DNA from: Siphonodentalium dalli
Lineage: Eukaryota; Mollusca; Scaphopoda; Gadilida; Siphonodentaliidae
Length of the DNA: 64,000 bases
Reading direction: 5' to 3'
Assembly (NCBI GenBank): GCA_032622095.1
Contig: CP136066.1
Location: forward strand, 43,351,835-43,415,834
The notes under the pieces are model-generated. The model did no database searches. It was not told the DNA's origin and saw only the letters and a program-made list of their open reading frames with translations. Positions within the stretch are counted from its first letter, which is position 1, and each line of letters opens with the position of its first letter. This document shows, piece by piece, positions 47,536 through 58,585 of the stretch. Made by a program: the position numbers and the translations under genes.

Positions 47536-49134
47536 GGTGACGTTCACACATAGCCGGTGAAGCCGTTACCCGGCGAACCCGTTAGCCGGCGAAGGTTGGG
47601 CAGAGTGTTTACACATCGCCGGCGAAGATACGCATATATTCATATGTCTCCTTTACTTCATAATAGTTTTCGTTTTAGTTCTCACTGAACTGCAATATGA
47701 TATTGCTGTACACCTGTAAACATCTAGCCGCTTCCTGTTAGAGATATGGTTGGGCAGTATAGTGAAATGAAACTTTTTAGAAATGGAAATGCCGAAATTA
47801 TTAATATCCAACTCAAACTTTCAGGTATTGCTATTGGTAATTTTATAGATATTTAAAAAACATTGTTAATGGTTTGTTTTGGTTCACAAACTTCACATAC
47901 AGCCTGTGAAGTGAGTGTCGCACCAAAAGCATGGCCATTGTCAGTTTTGAGATCTGTTCGTCGCATACATCTACAAATTGGTGTCTAATCATTCGGATTG
48001 GATTTTATATTATATATATAAGTTTCAACATCGCGAATCAAATGTGACACATTTTCCGTTTGCACATTATACAATAAAATATGTTTTTCATTTTACTCGG
48101 GCGTTCACCATGTCCATGTATATAGGGCCGTGGCGATGGGGGTGTCTCATCCCAACTTTAATCAAAATATTCAAAAGCTGGAAATTTCATACCTGACACG
48201 GCAATAGTTGGACATTTGACATCAGCAATATGATGAAATTGTTCTCGTAGTTTTATTTTCAACAATTTGTTATTGGTGATTTCTTTAGGCAACATTTGCT
48301 TATTTTTTTACCAAATTGTTGGACTGAAATGACCATCAGTTGGAAATGATCCAACCTTATTAGAGGTGCGTCAAGTTTGGAAAATGTCCAACAATTGGAA
48401 ATCTTAAGGCTGGATGCTAGGATTTTGCAATTTTCAGGGTTCAGATTAATTTTTTTTATCACACCTGGCCATAACCACGGTCGGTCGATAAATTCCAAAG
48501 ATGAACAGTCCCACACCTCCAAATCAGGCCCTCTAGACCCGACCCTGTGTAAATATGTCCATAGCGCACTCAGATTTAGATTATTGAACTAATTGTCCAT
48601 TAAGTTTGAATCCACAGAAACGTGCCATCCCATTTCTTCCATATATATATATGGACATACATGTACATGAATTAATTCCATCGAATGCGCAACAAATGTA
48701 CCATGCACATGCAGAGTACGTGTACCATCATCGGTTAGTATTTATAATAATAGCTTATAACCAAGGTGCGTGACCACCGACCTGACAGCTGATTAGAGAC
48801 AATCAAACTGGCACGCTGACCAATATATACACAGGTGAAAAGCGGGCTGGTCAATCAGCGATTGCACAATAATATTGTTCGAGTTAATTGTTGAAAGGAA
48901 ATCACCCATGACGGCATGACCCCAGATAAACATCTAACTTAACCGCAGAGCGAATTAGAATCCATACGACAAGCAGGTGCTTGTACTAAATCATTTTTAT
49001 CCAAAAGTTGAAAACCGTATAGCTGAGTATCCGGATAGCCGTAATTCTTATCCGGCGAAGTATAAACACTCTATTGTTATCGCTGCCGGCTACAGCGAAT
49101 GCGATCTTCGCCGGGTAATGTATAAACACCCCCC
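47536..49134. mobile_element. 1.6-kb PIF/Harbinger-like element
   Basis: Flanked by TAA at 47533-47535 and 49135-49137. The ends are loosely inverse (GGTGACGTTCACACAT and GGGGGGTGTTTATACAT), and both carry clustered CCGGCGAAG / GCCGGCGAAG and GTGTTTACACAT motifs, in inverse. It contains the TTGGAAATTT module (about 48121-48420). No transposase frame. Weaker end match than 37724-38921, so the assignment is tentative. Confidence 0.6.
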
Positions 49135-50158
49135 TAAGACTCTATAGTCAGGACTTTAGTTCATATATAGAGTCGTAATTATATACGGACGAGATTAATA
49201 AATTTCGTATCCATTTTATCACATATTCACAATTTAGCATGGGTGTGATAAAAGTAAATCGTGTCGGATGGCGTATATACGAATTATATTCTGGTATAGA
49301 AAACGTACCGTTGGTAGTTTAAAGGCACGGACGGTGCTCGTTGTAGAAATATTCATAGTTGTTCAAATCGCCATCAACAGAAGGAATATTAAAATATGTA
49401 TAGTTTTGTTCATATGTCGTCAAGACGTAGGATGGTGTACGTAAACAAGAGCCTGTCCGTGTTACAGAAGTTGTGCTTCTGTTTACATAACACAGCGCAA
49501 TTCTATTAGTTGATCACACAAAAATGATATAAACGCTCTTTATTATTTCCATATCAGGAAAACAGTAACAAATAATGCTTTTTATGTTTACCATATCCGG
49601 ATCTAAACAAAAGCCAGGAAACGTAACGTTTTTTGCTTTTGTTTACATAACAAAGGGAATTTTTTTACAATAACATATGCTGTTTATGCCATATTTCTGA
49701 TTGGTATTAGAACAAAGTCTGTCTATATTTTACTATTCTTTCTGTTTATGGCGGTTTTTGACGGAGGTGAATATTTTAACAGCATACCCACCGCCATGCA
49801 ACGCCGCCCGTGTCTTTAATGGTGTGATATAGGACTGCGGATCTTTAATTATATAGGTTTGAAGATTACTGGTGGAACAAATTTGTTTCAAATGTCACAG
49901 TGGTTTCATATTACAGGGAATAAATGTGAATATACAAATATATTATTAATTTAATAGTTAATTGTTATCGTCTCCCGACCATACCAATTCGGTCTAATAT
50001 ATAGGGACACGACGACGCGATGGTGACAGGTGGGGTGTACGTTGGACTGCTTGGTGGGTGCCCCCAACTTTGGTCAAAATATTTCAACAGTTGGAAATTG
50101 CATACCGCCCCAGACATTTTACACCACATATATATACAAGCTCACATTGTCATCATTA
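49135..50158. other. Gene-free; dispersed repeat pieces
   Basis: About 49531-49575 (AAACGCTCTTTATT, CCATATCAGGAAAACAGTAAC) resembles about 28723-28762. TTTACATAACA-type motifs repeat at about 49479 and 49640. About 50000-50110 carries the CCCAACTTTGGTCAAAATAT / CAGTTGGAAATT part of the shared module. Confidence 0.5.
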
Positions 50159-51465
50159 GCGAGTTTGCGATACCCGTCCGACGGGAACGGGTACTGGTCA
50201 ATCGGTGAACATCGTCACGGTCACTTGGGTACTTTCAATGCAGCGCATAAAGCGATAGCGATTTAGAACGGGTAGATGTGTCACATTGACCGGTAACATT
50301 TCACTACGATTTTCTCACTCAAAGGTTCATGAATTCAATGAAATTCCAGTCAGCTATAAGTTAACCTATTTATTGAAGATTTCATGGGCAATATCATGGA
50401 TAAAGTTGTCATTTAAACCCAGGTTTTATGTTCAAATTCTCGAGGCGGCTTCCAGCACTTAGATAAATACGGAAGGCCGATCTTTTCACTAACAACTTTG
50501 TTCACTGCATTAATGACATGTTGTGGTTAATAGAGTGAGTAGATGGTGCTATAGACGCAGTCTCGACCCATTGTAGGGACGTGGCTATAGATGGTCTATG
50601 CGTTAGGAAGGGTGTCCACCTTCGAATTTCTAACTACACCCCTTGAACCATATCAAATTCACAAGTTTGCGCGTAATTCCATTTGCACCCCCCCCCCCCC
50701 CCCGCTTGGCTTTGATTTTTCCCCAACTGGTCCCTCACAACCGCTTGGATGGTAGGATATTCTAAATGAATCAGTAGTCTTTTTGTCACTATAGCCGGGG
50801 TGGGCATATATATAATCCATGCACTGGGCCGACCATGCAAATTCGCCCCGATTTTTGTTTCTTAAATTAATTATCAGTTTCTGACTGGCCACTGGGGAGG
50901 GACCGGGACACACCCCATCGACCATGGTTCGGCACGGTGTGAGAATTTTTTGAAATTTGATCATGAAATTTGCTAAATCCTAGCATCCAGACTGATATCA
51001 AGCTTTCCAATTGTTGGAAATGTTTAGCCCTGACATCCTCCAAAACAATTTCCAACAGTTTCTGATAGCCATTTCAGTCCAAATTGTTTACCAAAAAAAA
51101 GAGGAAAATATGCAAAGTTGGTCTAAAAACTACAAAATATATATTAATAAATTGTTGAAAAATCAAACCACGAGAACAATTTCAACCTATTGTTGGTGTG
51201 AAATTTCCAACAAATGTTGTGTCAGGTATATCAAATTTCCAATGTTGAACATTTGACCAAAGTTGGGGGTGAGACACCCCTGTCGTCACGTCCCTGTCTC
51301 AAGCCATTGTACAAGGGCATCAATATATCGTGGATTTATCCATGTATTGCAAATTTGAATACAACCGTTTAGTTACTTTATCGTATGTATAGGTGGGGAC
51401 TGATTTCTCATTTTAATATATATTTACCATCTGAACGGACGTGGCGCAATTGAACCACACTACTG
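50159..51465. mobile_element. 2.3-kb TIR element, copy C, truncated
   Basis: Starts GCGAGTTTGCGATACCCG and follows copy A closely to GGACGTGGCGCAATTGAACC (A: about 20015), with a different insert near 50700-50990. It then stops at the TIR of the next element, and its right part is absent after 56340. It has a C16 run at about 50688-50703. More diverged from A and B than they are from each other. Confidence 0.8.
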
Positions 51466-52989
51466 TAGTCGGATTCCTTATGTCGAAAAAAATGGTCGCG
51501 CGTTTTCGGAATGTTAAAAGCGATATGAGAACAGTTTCTATACCACCAGTGTGTCTATTTTCATAATCTACCTGTTTCCAGCTTGATATTTTAGTGGAAA
51601 CAGGTTTGTGTGAGGCTTTTGTTTGTGTACCCCTCTATTTTTTTCCCATCCACCTGGTAAAAAGAAACATGCTATTACGCATAGCAAGTTCGGTAAGTGG
51701 CTTTCTTTGTTCTTAGAAATCGAAAAACATGGAGAGATCTTGCCACAAATTACTTAATTACTTATCTTAATGTGGAATTTTATCATAAAATCATCAGATG
51801 AATTGTATTTATGACTGCATTTTCAATTTTCTTTCCCAAATATTAAGGTATTGTATATTCTTAAAATCAGCTACATCACATATAGACGAACATGAACAAT
51901 CTACAAGGATATCTTGATAATATGCCACAAACAAAACTTCGATACATCGATTTTTGGTAAAGATATCGCAGAAAAGCTAACCCTACCCCCACCCTCGCTG
52001 ATTTCACAAGTCAGATCCCTTTGGTCGAAAACAACGGTCGCGCAATTTCGGATTGTCTAAAACGACATGCGAAAGGTTTATTTATCAATAGCGTGTCTAC
52101 TTTCAGAGTTTACCTCTGTCCAGTTGAAATTTTATTGGAAAAAAGTGTTTTTGGACTGTTTTAAGAATTTAAAGAGCGTTTGCTTATTATACAAATATTA
52201 ATCCTCATAACTAACCTTCTGATGGATCTGCGAGTTGAAATTAACAAAAGTATCAAATATAGCGGTCTACTTTCAGAGTCTACTTGTTTACAGTCTGACA
52301 TTTTAGTGGAAACAAATTGTTTGGACGGTTTTAAAAATTTAAAGAGCGTTTCCTGATTATACATATATTAACTAACACGGTTAGCTTTTTCATGAATGGT
52401 GCGAGTTGAAATTATGCACATATGTCAATTATTACTCTAAAATGTATTTTCGAGAATGGTGTCGTCAGACAAGTCTCCGTGGGAAGTGTACTACAGTTGG
52501 GAACAAAACTAACGTTGGACCCTATAGAGAGTTTGACAATTTACTCAAATGTTCAGTGGTGGAACTTAATGGCTATCATATATGTTTGCATGTAATCTAT
52601 TGTAACTATATGTTATTTTACCAAATTCACTTGCAATATAGTCAGGACACCAGATACAATAGTGGTTCAAATCAATCATATACATCACAATCACGTGCTT
52701 CATTGATATTGTCCACTATTCTACAAATGTAATGTTTATCAAGACTAAAGTTTCAGGATGTCGTTTTTTCATCAATTGACAAAAGTAAGTGTCAGTCAAA
52801 ACTTTTAGGACATGGGAATATTTTTTTTTATTAATTCGTGGTCATGAAATAACTAATTCGTGGCCACGAAATAACTAATTGTGATATACGATCGTCAGTC
52901 TCATTGTTGTAATGGAAGCGGATAGAGATAATCTGGTTGTAGTTGTTCACCATCTTGGCATGAGCCACGGCGATTTGAGATAAAGGGTG

Positions 52990-53650
52990 TTGTAGGGTGG
53001 CCCGTAAAACAAATTAAGTAATCACCCCTTTCACCAACCCGATCCAAAGTTGCCGCCGTCCTGGGGGTGGGTCACATATGGCACCCACGACTTCAGTATA
53101 TCTTGGGGCCACCCTACAGCACCAATTATACCACATCAAATGGCTATGGGGGCCGAGAAATTGTATAGGTGCCATATTTGAACCCATCTGGGGCGGCCAT
53201 TTTGGATCGGGGATGGTGAAAGCAGGTGAATATTTAGTTTGTCTCATCAGGGATCACCCTACAACACACTTTATTCGACCTAAAATGGGGGGGGGGGGGC
53301 AATTGCATGGTACCATATATGGACCCCTCTGATCAGTTATCAGTTTCGCTCGAATGGGTTGAAGGTTTAGCTTGCTTTGCGAGCCACCGTACAACACCCT
53401 TTATTTGATCTATATCGGTCAAGTGACCGAGAAATAATGTGTACCCTATTTGACCCCTTCTGAGCGGCGACCATTTTGGATCGGGTATGGTTGAAAGGTG
53501 TGAATATTTATAAGTTTGTTTTTGGGCCCATCCTACAAAACCCCTTATTTGATTTAAATCGGCCAATATGCAGAGTGAAATGTCATTCCCATTCGATCCC
53601 TTGTGGTAAAAACTAATGAATATTCAGTTTGTCTTGGAGCCACCTGATCC
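52990..53650. repeat. Diverged minisatellite, one unit inverted
   Basis: CCACCCTACAGCACC, CACCCTACAACACAC, CCACCGTACAACACCC and CCATCCTACAAAACCCC mark units at about 53111, 53262, 53383 and 53519. GGCCATTTTGGATCGGG and GAATATTTAGTTTGTCT also recur. The first unit (about 52990-53075) is in opposite orientation. G13 run at about 53287-53299. Confidence 0.75.
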
Positions 53651-55290
53651 GTGTTTCCCCGTTCTCTCTTGGCTAGTTTATATCGGACGTGCATATCCCC
53701 ATAGAGCGCGGGTCCCACGCCATAAGGGTTTATAGTAGCTTCTCTGCTATCGTACGCATTGTTTCTAAAACATCATCAAGTGTAACCATACCGTAAAGAT
53801 ATCTGGATAAATGCAAAGGTCAATCAGGTATAATTCGCCACGAATTAGAATTTCGTTGCCAAGAAATAAAAAAACAACAATTTCCCATGTCCTAAACCAC
53901 CGTAGCTTATGGATAAATGTTTTAGTATTAAATATGGAGAAACCCGATAAGCAGCAATGTAACAAATACAACAACTCATCTATGCCAATGATATGTTTAG
54001 CCATACATGTGGATAGGGTGGTATTGTTTAAAAAATGTTAAACAATGTTATCATGTCCATAATTATGTATTGCTAAATATTGCTGGGCATATATAGATGG
54101 TTGTTCTATAATTCATGGTCTGGTTTATCAAAATAGGGAGCTTAAATTATGTTCATCTGATGATAAAGAAAACACTTCTCCGTCCACTGGACATACATCC
54201 CCGGGATACATATTTCACATACTAAATTAACACCTGGCTTAGTTAACATAACAAATCACTCCCTCAAATCCTTTGCCACAAGAATAAAAATAAATTGTCA
54301 GTATAAATAGGCAAGACATCTCTGGACACATTCTAAGAGATAATTTATTTATAAGAAGATATATATATGTGCATTATGTGCTTGGTCTTATATATGGTAC
54401 AACACAGTAAGATGCAAGTGACACAGTGCGGGGACAATACTGTGTCGAAGAACGTAGTTGAGGGGACCCTTCCACCATCCTTCATAATGTATCATGACTC
54501 CATCTGCTGTGAACAAACCATCGACTTAGGCTTAATGGATCGTTCTCCCCCCAATAATATACTTGCATGGCTTTGAACCCATCAACACTCTGGGCCATGG
54601 TATTTCCCCATAAATTAGATAGTGTCTATAGTCGGATGGTATTGGTTATGTTCAAATGGTGACACAGATATGAAACTGTACATGCTAGTGCCCCATGCAT
54701 GGGCCATTGATCATTATAAGATCGAGAAACTTAGTTTAGGAAATTACCGGGAATTCACTGAAAATTGCAATTGTAGCTGATAGGGTCGTAATTCAACGTT
54801 TGCGTTTCCGATGCAGTTAATACCCAAATGTGAGATTTGAGATATACATGGCCGTCAAAGTGAACCATATGTCTTATTTACGGTTAGCAACGGTTGCTAA
54901 TCAAATGCCACAATGGTGGACTAATTATTCATTCGTATTGCCTTAATTTAGTCAGTGTCTAATTACATGGTGCTTGTTTTGTTCAAAGTTGGGCACACGT
55001 ATGTCTAAAACTATATGCAGACATGCTCTGCATAGGCCACTCATCATTATAAGATCGGGAGACTTTGCCACCGGTCCCGATAGCTCTTTAACTGTGGTCA
55101 GAATATTGATGGTGAATGTTGGGTTTCAGTCGCTGTACTGAAGTTGGCCAAAGTAACTGGCGTGGGAAGTGTGAAAGCAAAGCCTATACCGCTATAGTAA
55201 AGATCTCAGCTGCACCAAAATGTCAATTAATCAGCTCCATGAATTCCGTTCCCAGTTCCCAGTTCCCAGTTCCCTATTCTCCTAAAATTA
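53651..55290. other. Interior of the 4.9-kb element, no gene
   Basis: A diverged direct duplication relates about 54640-54770 and 54960-55090 (CATTATAAGATCG, with similar sequence on both sides). Frames of 69-79 codons show no domain. CAGTTCC microrepeat at about 55246-55275. Confidence 0.5.
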
Positions 55291-56083
55291 CACTTTTCGT
55301 TACTAAATCGGCTGCCGTATCCTGAGTCATGGTGGAAACCCGGGAATCCTTGGATTTTCGTGCGGTGCCACCCCGCGGGCAACTATAGGAAAGTCACGCG
55401 ACCATGCAGCCCCTTCCAAATTTTATAAAATTGGGCTGAAGTCGTGCATGGGGTGTAAAAATAGCACTTTTCGTTACTAAATCGGCTGCCGTATCCTGAG
55501 TCATGGTGGCAACCCGGGAATCCTTGTATTTTCGTGCGGTGCCACCCCGCGGGCAACTAAAGGAAAGTCACGCGACCATGCAGCCCCTTCCAAATTTTAT
55601 AAAATTTGGCTGAAGTCGTGCATGGGGTGTCAAAATAGCACTTTTCGTTACTAAATCGCCTGCCGTATCCTGAGTCATAGTGGCAACCCGGGAATCCTTG
55701 TATTTTCGTGGGGTGCCACCCCGCGGGCAACTATAGGAAAGTCACGCGACCATGCAGCCCCTTCCAAATTTTATAAAATTGGGCTGAAGTCGTGCATGGG
55801 GTGTCAAAATAGCACTTTTCGTTACTAAATCGGCTGCAGTATCCTGAGTCATGGTGGCCACCCGGGAATCCTTGTATTTTCGTGCGGTGCCACACCGCGG
55901 GCAACTATAGGAAAGTCACGCGACCATGCAGCCCCTTCCAAATTTTATAAAATTGGGCTGAAGTCGTGCATGGGGTGTCAAAATAGCACTTTTCGTTACT
56001 AAATCGGCTGCCGTATCCTGAGTCATGGTGGCAACCCGGGAATCCTTGTATTTTCGTGCGGTGCCACCCAGCGGGCAACTATA
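55291..56083. repeat. 174-bp satellite, about 4.6 copies
   Basis: CACTTTTCGTTACTAAATCG starts units at 55291, 55465, 55639, 55813 and 55987, an exact 174-bp spacing with few differences. Units contain CACCCCGCGGGCAACTA and AAGTCACGCGACCATGCAG and are more GC-rich than their surroundings. Unit length is near that of one nucleosome plus linker. Confidence 0.97.
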
Positions 56084-56340
56084 TCAAAAATACATGTAAC
56101 GGTCATATCTAGTAGTTTGGAGAAGTTTCAAATCGAACCGATCACCATACGCCAGCTGGCACCATATATCGTTTTATGTAAATACGAACGCTCTCTAAAT
56201 TATGTTGACCCCGATTTAGGCCGACCCGCCAAAATTCAAGAATGGAAACAAGTGAATCCTGAAAACACACCTACTAGGCATACATAATCCGTTTTCAGAT
56301 CGCTTTTAACAAACCAAAAATGACATAAGGAATCCGACTA

Positions 56341-57149
56341 AATGTTATAATTTTTTTTATAATTTTGTTCTTACATTATTTAACATTTTTTTATCATTTT
56401 TATCATTATTTCTTACATTCTTTGACAATTTTTAAATTTGTTTCTCCATTTTTTCTTACCCCATTTTTTTACAATTATAGGCCAATGCATTCTTTTATAT
56501 ATGCGAGGCGACCTATGGTGCACCCGTGTACATTTGCCGATTACAGTACTCATTTTTTTACCGTCTTGCAAATGACACGTGTAGACAGTTTATAGTATTA
56601 GCCCCTAGACGCTTCCATGTTATCAATATGCAATCAGATGTGAAACATTTACAGAAGCTCGTGTGGACCTCTTGGCAATGTTTACTCAACGTGCATGTGA
56701 TGTTGGGATGACCTCCAATCAGCTCCAATCGGTTTTACATACACCACAAGCGTTCAGTGTCTGGATGATAAAGTGCAGTGCACGTCGTCACCGAGACAAT
56801 GTAATATTTATTATTCAAACCCGGTCAACTGGTTCGGCAACAATAGGCCTACTGCAACGTTCGTTTGTACTGCTAATTTGACTATGATGTTGAACAAAGC
56901 GACGCTATTAAGAAAACAAACCATTAAATTTCACAGACATTGTTGTCTTCAAGGTCTAGTAAATCCTAAACAATACAATTCAAGTCGAACCCAATCGCAA
57001 TGAATTCACGGACCGTGCATGTGACAGTACTTTTGTTGAAATATATTTAGATATCCGATTATCCATGTTTTGAATTAATGGAAAAAATCTGCAAACATGA
57101 CAATATTCAGAAGAAAACAAAAGAAGCAGAAGCAACTACTATATTTATC
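56341..57149. other. Gene-free; scrap of compound-palindrome element
   Basis: About 56341-56520 is AT-rich filler and one arm of the family hairpin (GGCCAATGCATTC, GCGAGGCGACCTATGGT). Overlapping frames at 56526-57003 show no domain. Confidence 0.5.
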
Positions 57150-57322
57150 AATCGGTCACATTCTACCAACAAGATGTAGCTAACTCAACAACAATCGGTC
57201 ACATTCTACCAACAATATGTAGCTAACTCAACAGCAATCGGTCACATTATACCAACAAGATGTAGCTTACTCAACAACAATCGGTCACATTCTACCAACA
57301 AGATGTAGCTAACTCAACAATA
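57150..57322. repeat. 43-bp minisatellite, 4 copies
   Basis: ATCGGTCACATTCTACCAAC starts units at 57151, 57194, 57237 and 57280. Confidence 0.95.
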
Positions 57323-57569
57323 GAGCACAGGGATGTTGCTATATGATCTCCGTTGGGGAAGGGGTGTAAAAACATAGAATATAATTTCCAATTACATTTC
57401 CACCCGTCAAATCAGATCCCATTGAGTGAAAATTGACGAACTAGTACCTCAAGTGTTTTAACCTGACATCATCTAAGGTTGGACATTTTTCCAACCGATA
57501 GCCATTTCAGTCCAAAAATGTGACCGAAATTAGAAAAATGTTCAACTTTAGAAACATCAAATTTCACAC
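57323..57569. other. Fragment of the TTGGAAATTT module
   Basis: AGCCATTTCAGTCCAAAAATG and TTAGAAACATCAAATTTCAC at about 57465-57565 resemble parts of the module at 19545-19890. Otherwise empty. Confidence 0.4.
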
Positions 57570-57841
57570 TATATCCCTTCCATGACTGGATCTTCTTGAA
57601 ATTTTGCGAAAACCCTGTGCCAATGCATCCTCTTATATATATATGCCAATCTTCTATTATAGGTAGCCTCGCATATCTAAGATAATACATTGGCCTAACA
57701 ATATCCATCTTGACATTGTAAGCCAGTGTATTCTCTAATATATGTGAGGCTCCGCATTGGAGACTCGCATATATAAGAGAATGCACTGGCACATGACATG
57801 TAATGCTGAACCAGCGCAGCTCCAATCATGCAAGGGATATA
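57570..57841. mobile_element. Compound-palindrome element, TATATCCCTT ends
   Basis: TATATCCCTTCCATGACTGG at the left matches the inverse of CCAATCATGCAAGGGATATA at the right. Both family hairpins are inside, the left with a TCTTCTATTATAGG loop and the right with a GTGAGGCTCC...GGAGACTCGC loop. The left also has TTTTGCGAAAACCCTGTGCC as in the 31.9-kb element. Confidence 0.8.
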
Positions 57842-58418
57842 CTGGTTGTAAAAAATCAAACTCTTTGATCAATTTCAATCTATTTTTGGTTTGATATTTC
57901 CGACTGATGTTGTGTCAGTCGTACAACTTTGGAAAAGATTGACGACAGTTGGGGAATTGTCCTGACCCTTAGCACTGACAGGACCCACCAACATCACGAT
58001 ATTTAGCAGGGCCAGCTAGGCTGGCTTGAGACCGTAAGGGTCCGTGATTTGCTCACCACTATTAAACATATTTATCAACCCTATACACGTACACGTATGC
58101 TACTTAAAATGCATTGAACATGATAATACATAAATATATTAATAAAAATGGGTACATAGGGTGATTTAATTATTATATATCTGGTATAGAAAGGGAGAGC
58201 AACAGTAAGAACGTGACTTTTCGGGTATCATTCTCCCAATGGGTCATGAAGGGGCCTGTAAATATATAAATCTTCCTGGAATTTTGCGTTAATATCAGGG
58301 GAAATTGACAGTATAAATAGATAAATCGGACATTACATGGGTTCTGGAATATATAGGGCATTGCGAATGTACGTGTTTCTTTTATAACATAGGTTACCAT
58401 TCCACACCATTATAATAA
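57842..58418. other. Module fragment, otherwise no feature
   Basis: About 57848-57965 (AAAAAATCAAACTC, TTGATATTTCCGAC, ATGTTGTGTCAG) is another piece of the TTGGAAATTT module. The rest shows nothing. Confidence 0.4.
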
Positions 58419-58545
58419 AATGTATAGGCACTGACTCAATATAAGTGTCCATTGCTTCAAATGTATAGGCACTGACTCAGTATGAGTGGTCATTGCTTCA
58501 AATGTATAGGCACTGACTCAATATAAGTGTCCATTGCTTCAGATG
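58419..58545. repeat. 41-bp minisatellite, 3 copies
   Basis: AATGTATAGGCACTGACTCA starts units at 58419, 58460 and 58501. Confidence 0.95.
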
Positions 58546-58585
58546 CACTTGCTTCAGTGAGCGTGAACAAATTCTCATTTCTTAT

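Larger units (their letters stand above)
51466..56340. mobile_element. 4.9-kb TIR element
   Basis: A perfect 19-bp inverted pair, TAGTCGGATTCCTTATGTC (51466-51484) and its inverse (56322-56340). Looser inverse similarity continues inward for about 100 bp (GTTAAAAGCGAT, then TTGTTTCCA-type sequence at both ends). Left-end-like sequence repeats in direct orientation at about 52010-52150 and 52240-52340. It holds a diverged minisatellite (52990-53650) and the 174-bp satellite (55291-56083). No recognisable transposase; the largest frame is 108 codons at 52406-52732 and lacks an ATG start. The ends would fit a TA target. Confidence 0.65.

Noticed and set aside
51466-51484. Left TIR as part of element copy C
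   Set aside because: Copies A and B diverge at this point, and the exact inverse of the 19-mer is at 56322-56340, so it belongs to the later element.
52406-52732. 108-codon frame inside the 4.9-kb element as a transposase remnant
   Set aside because: No ATG at its start and no DDE/DDD-like motif or zinc finger that I can recognise.
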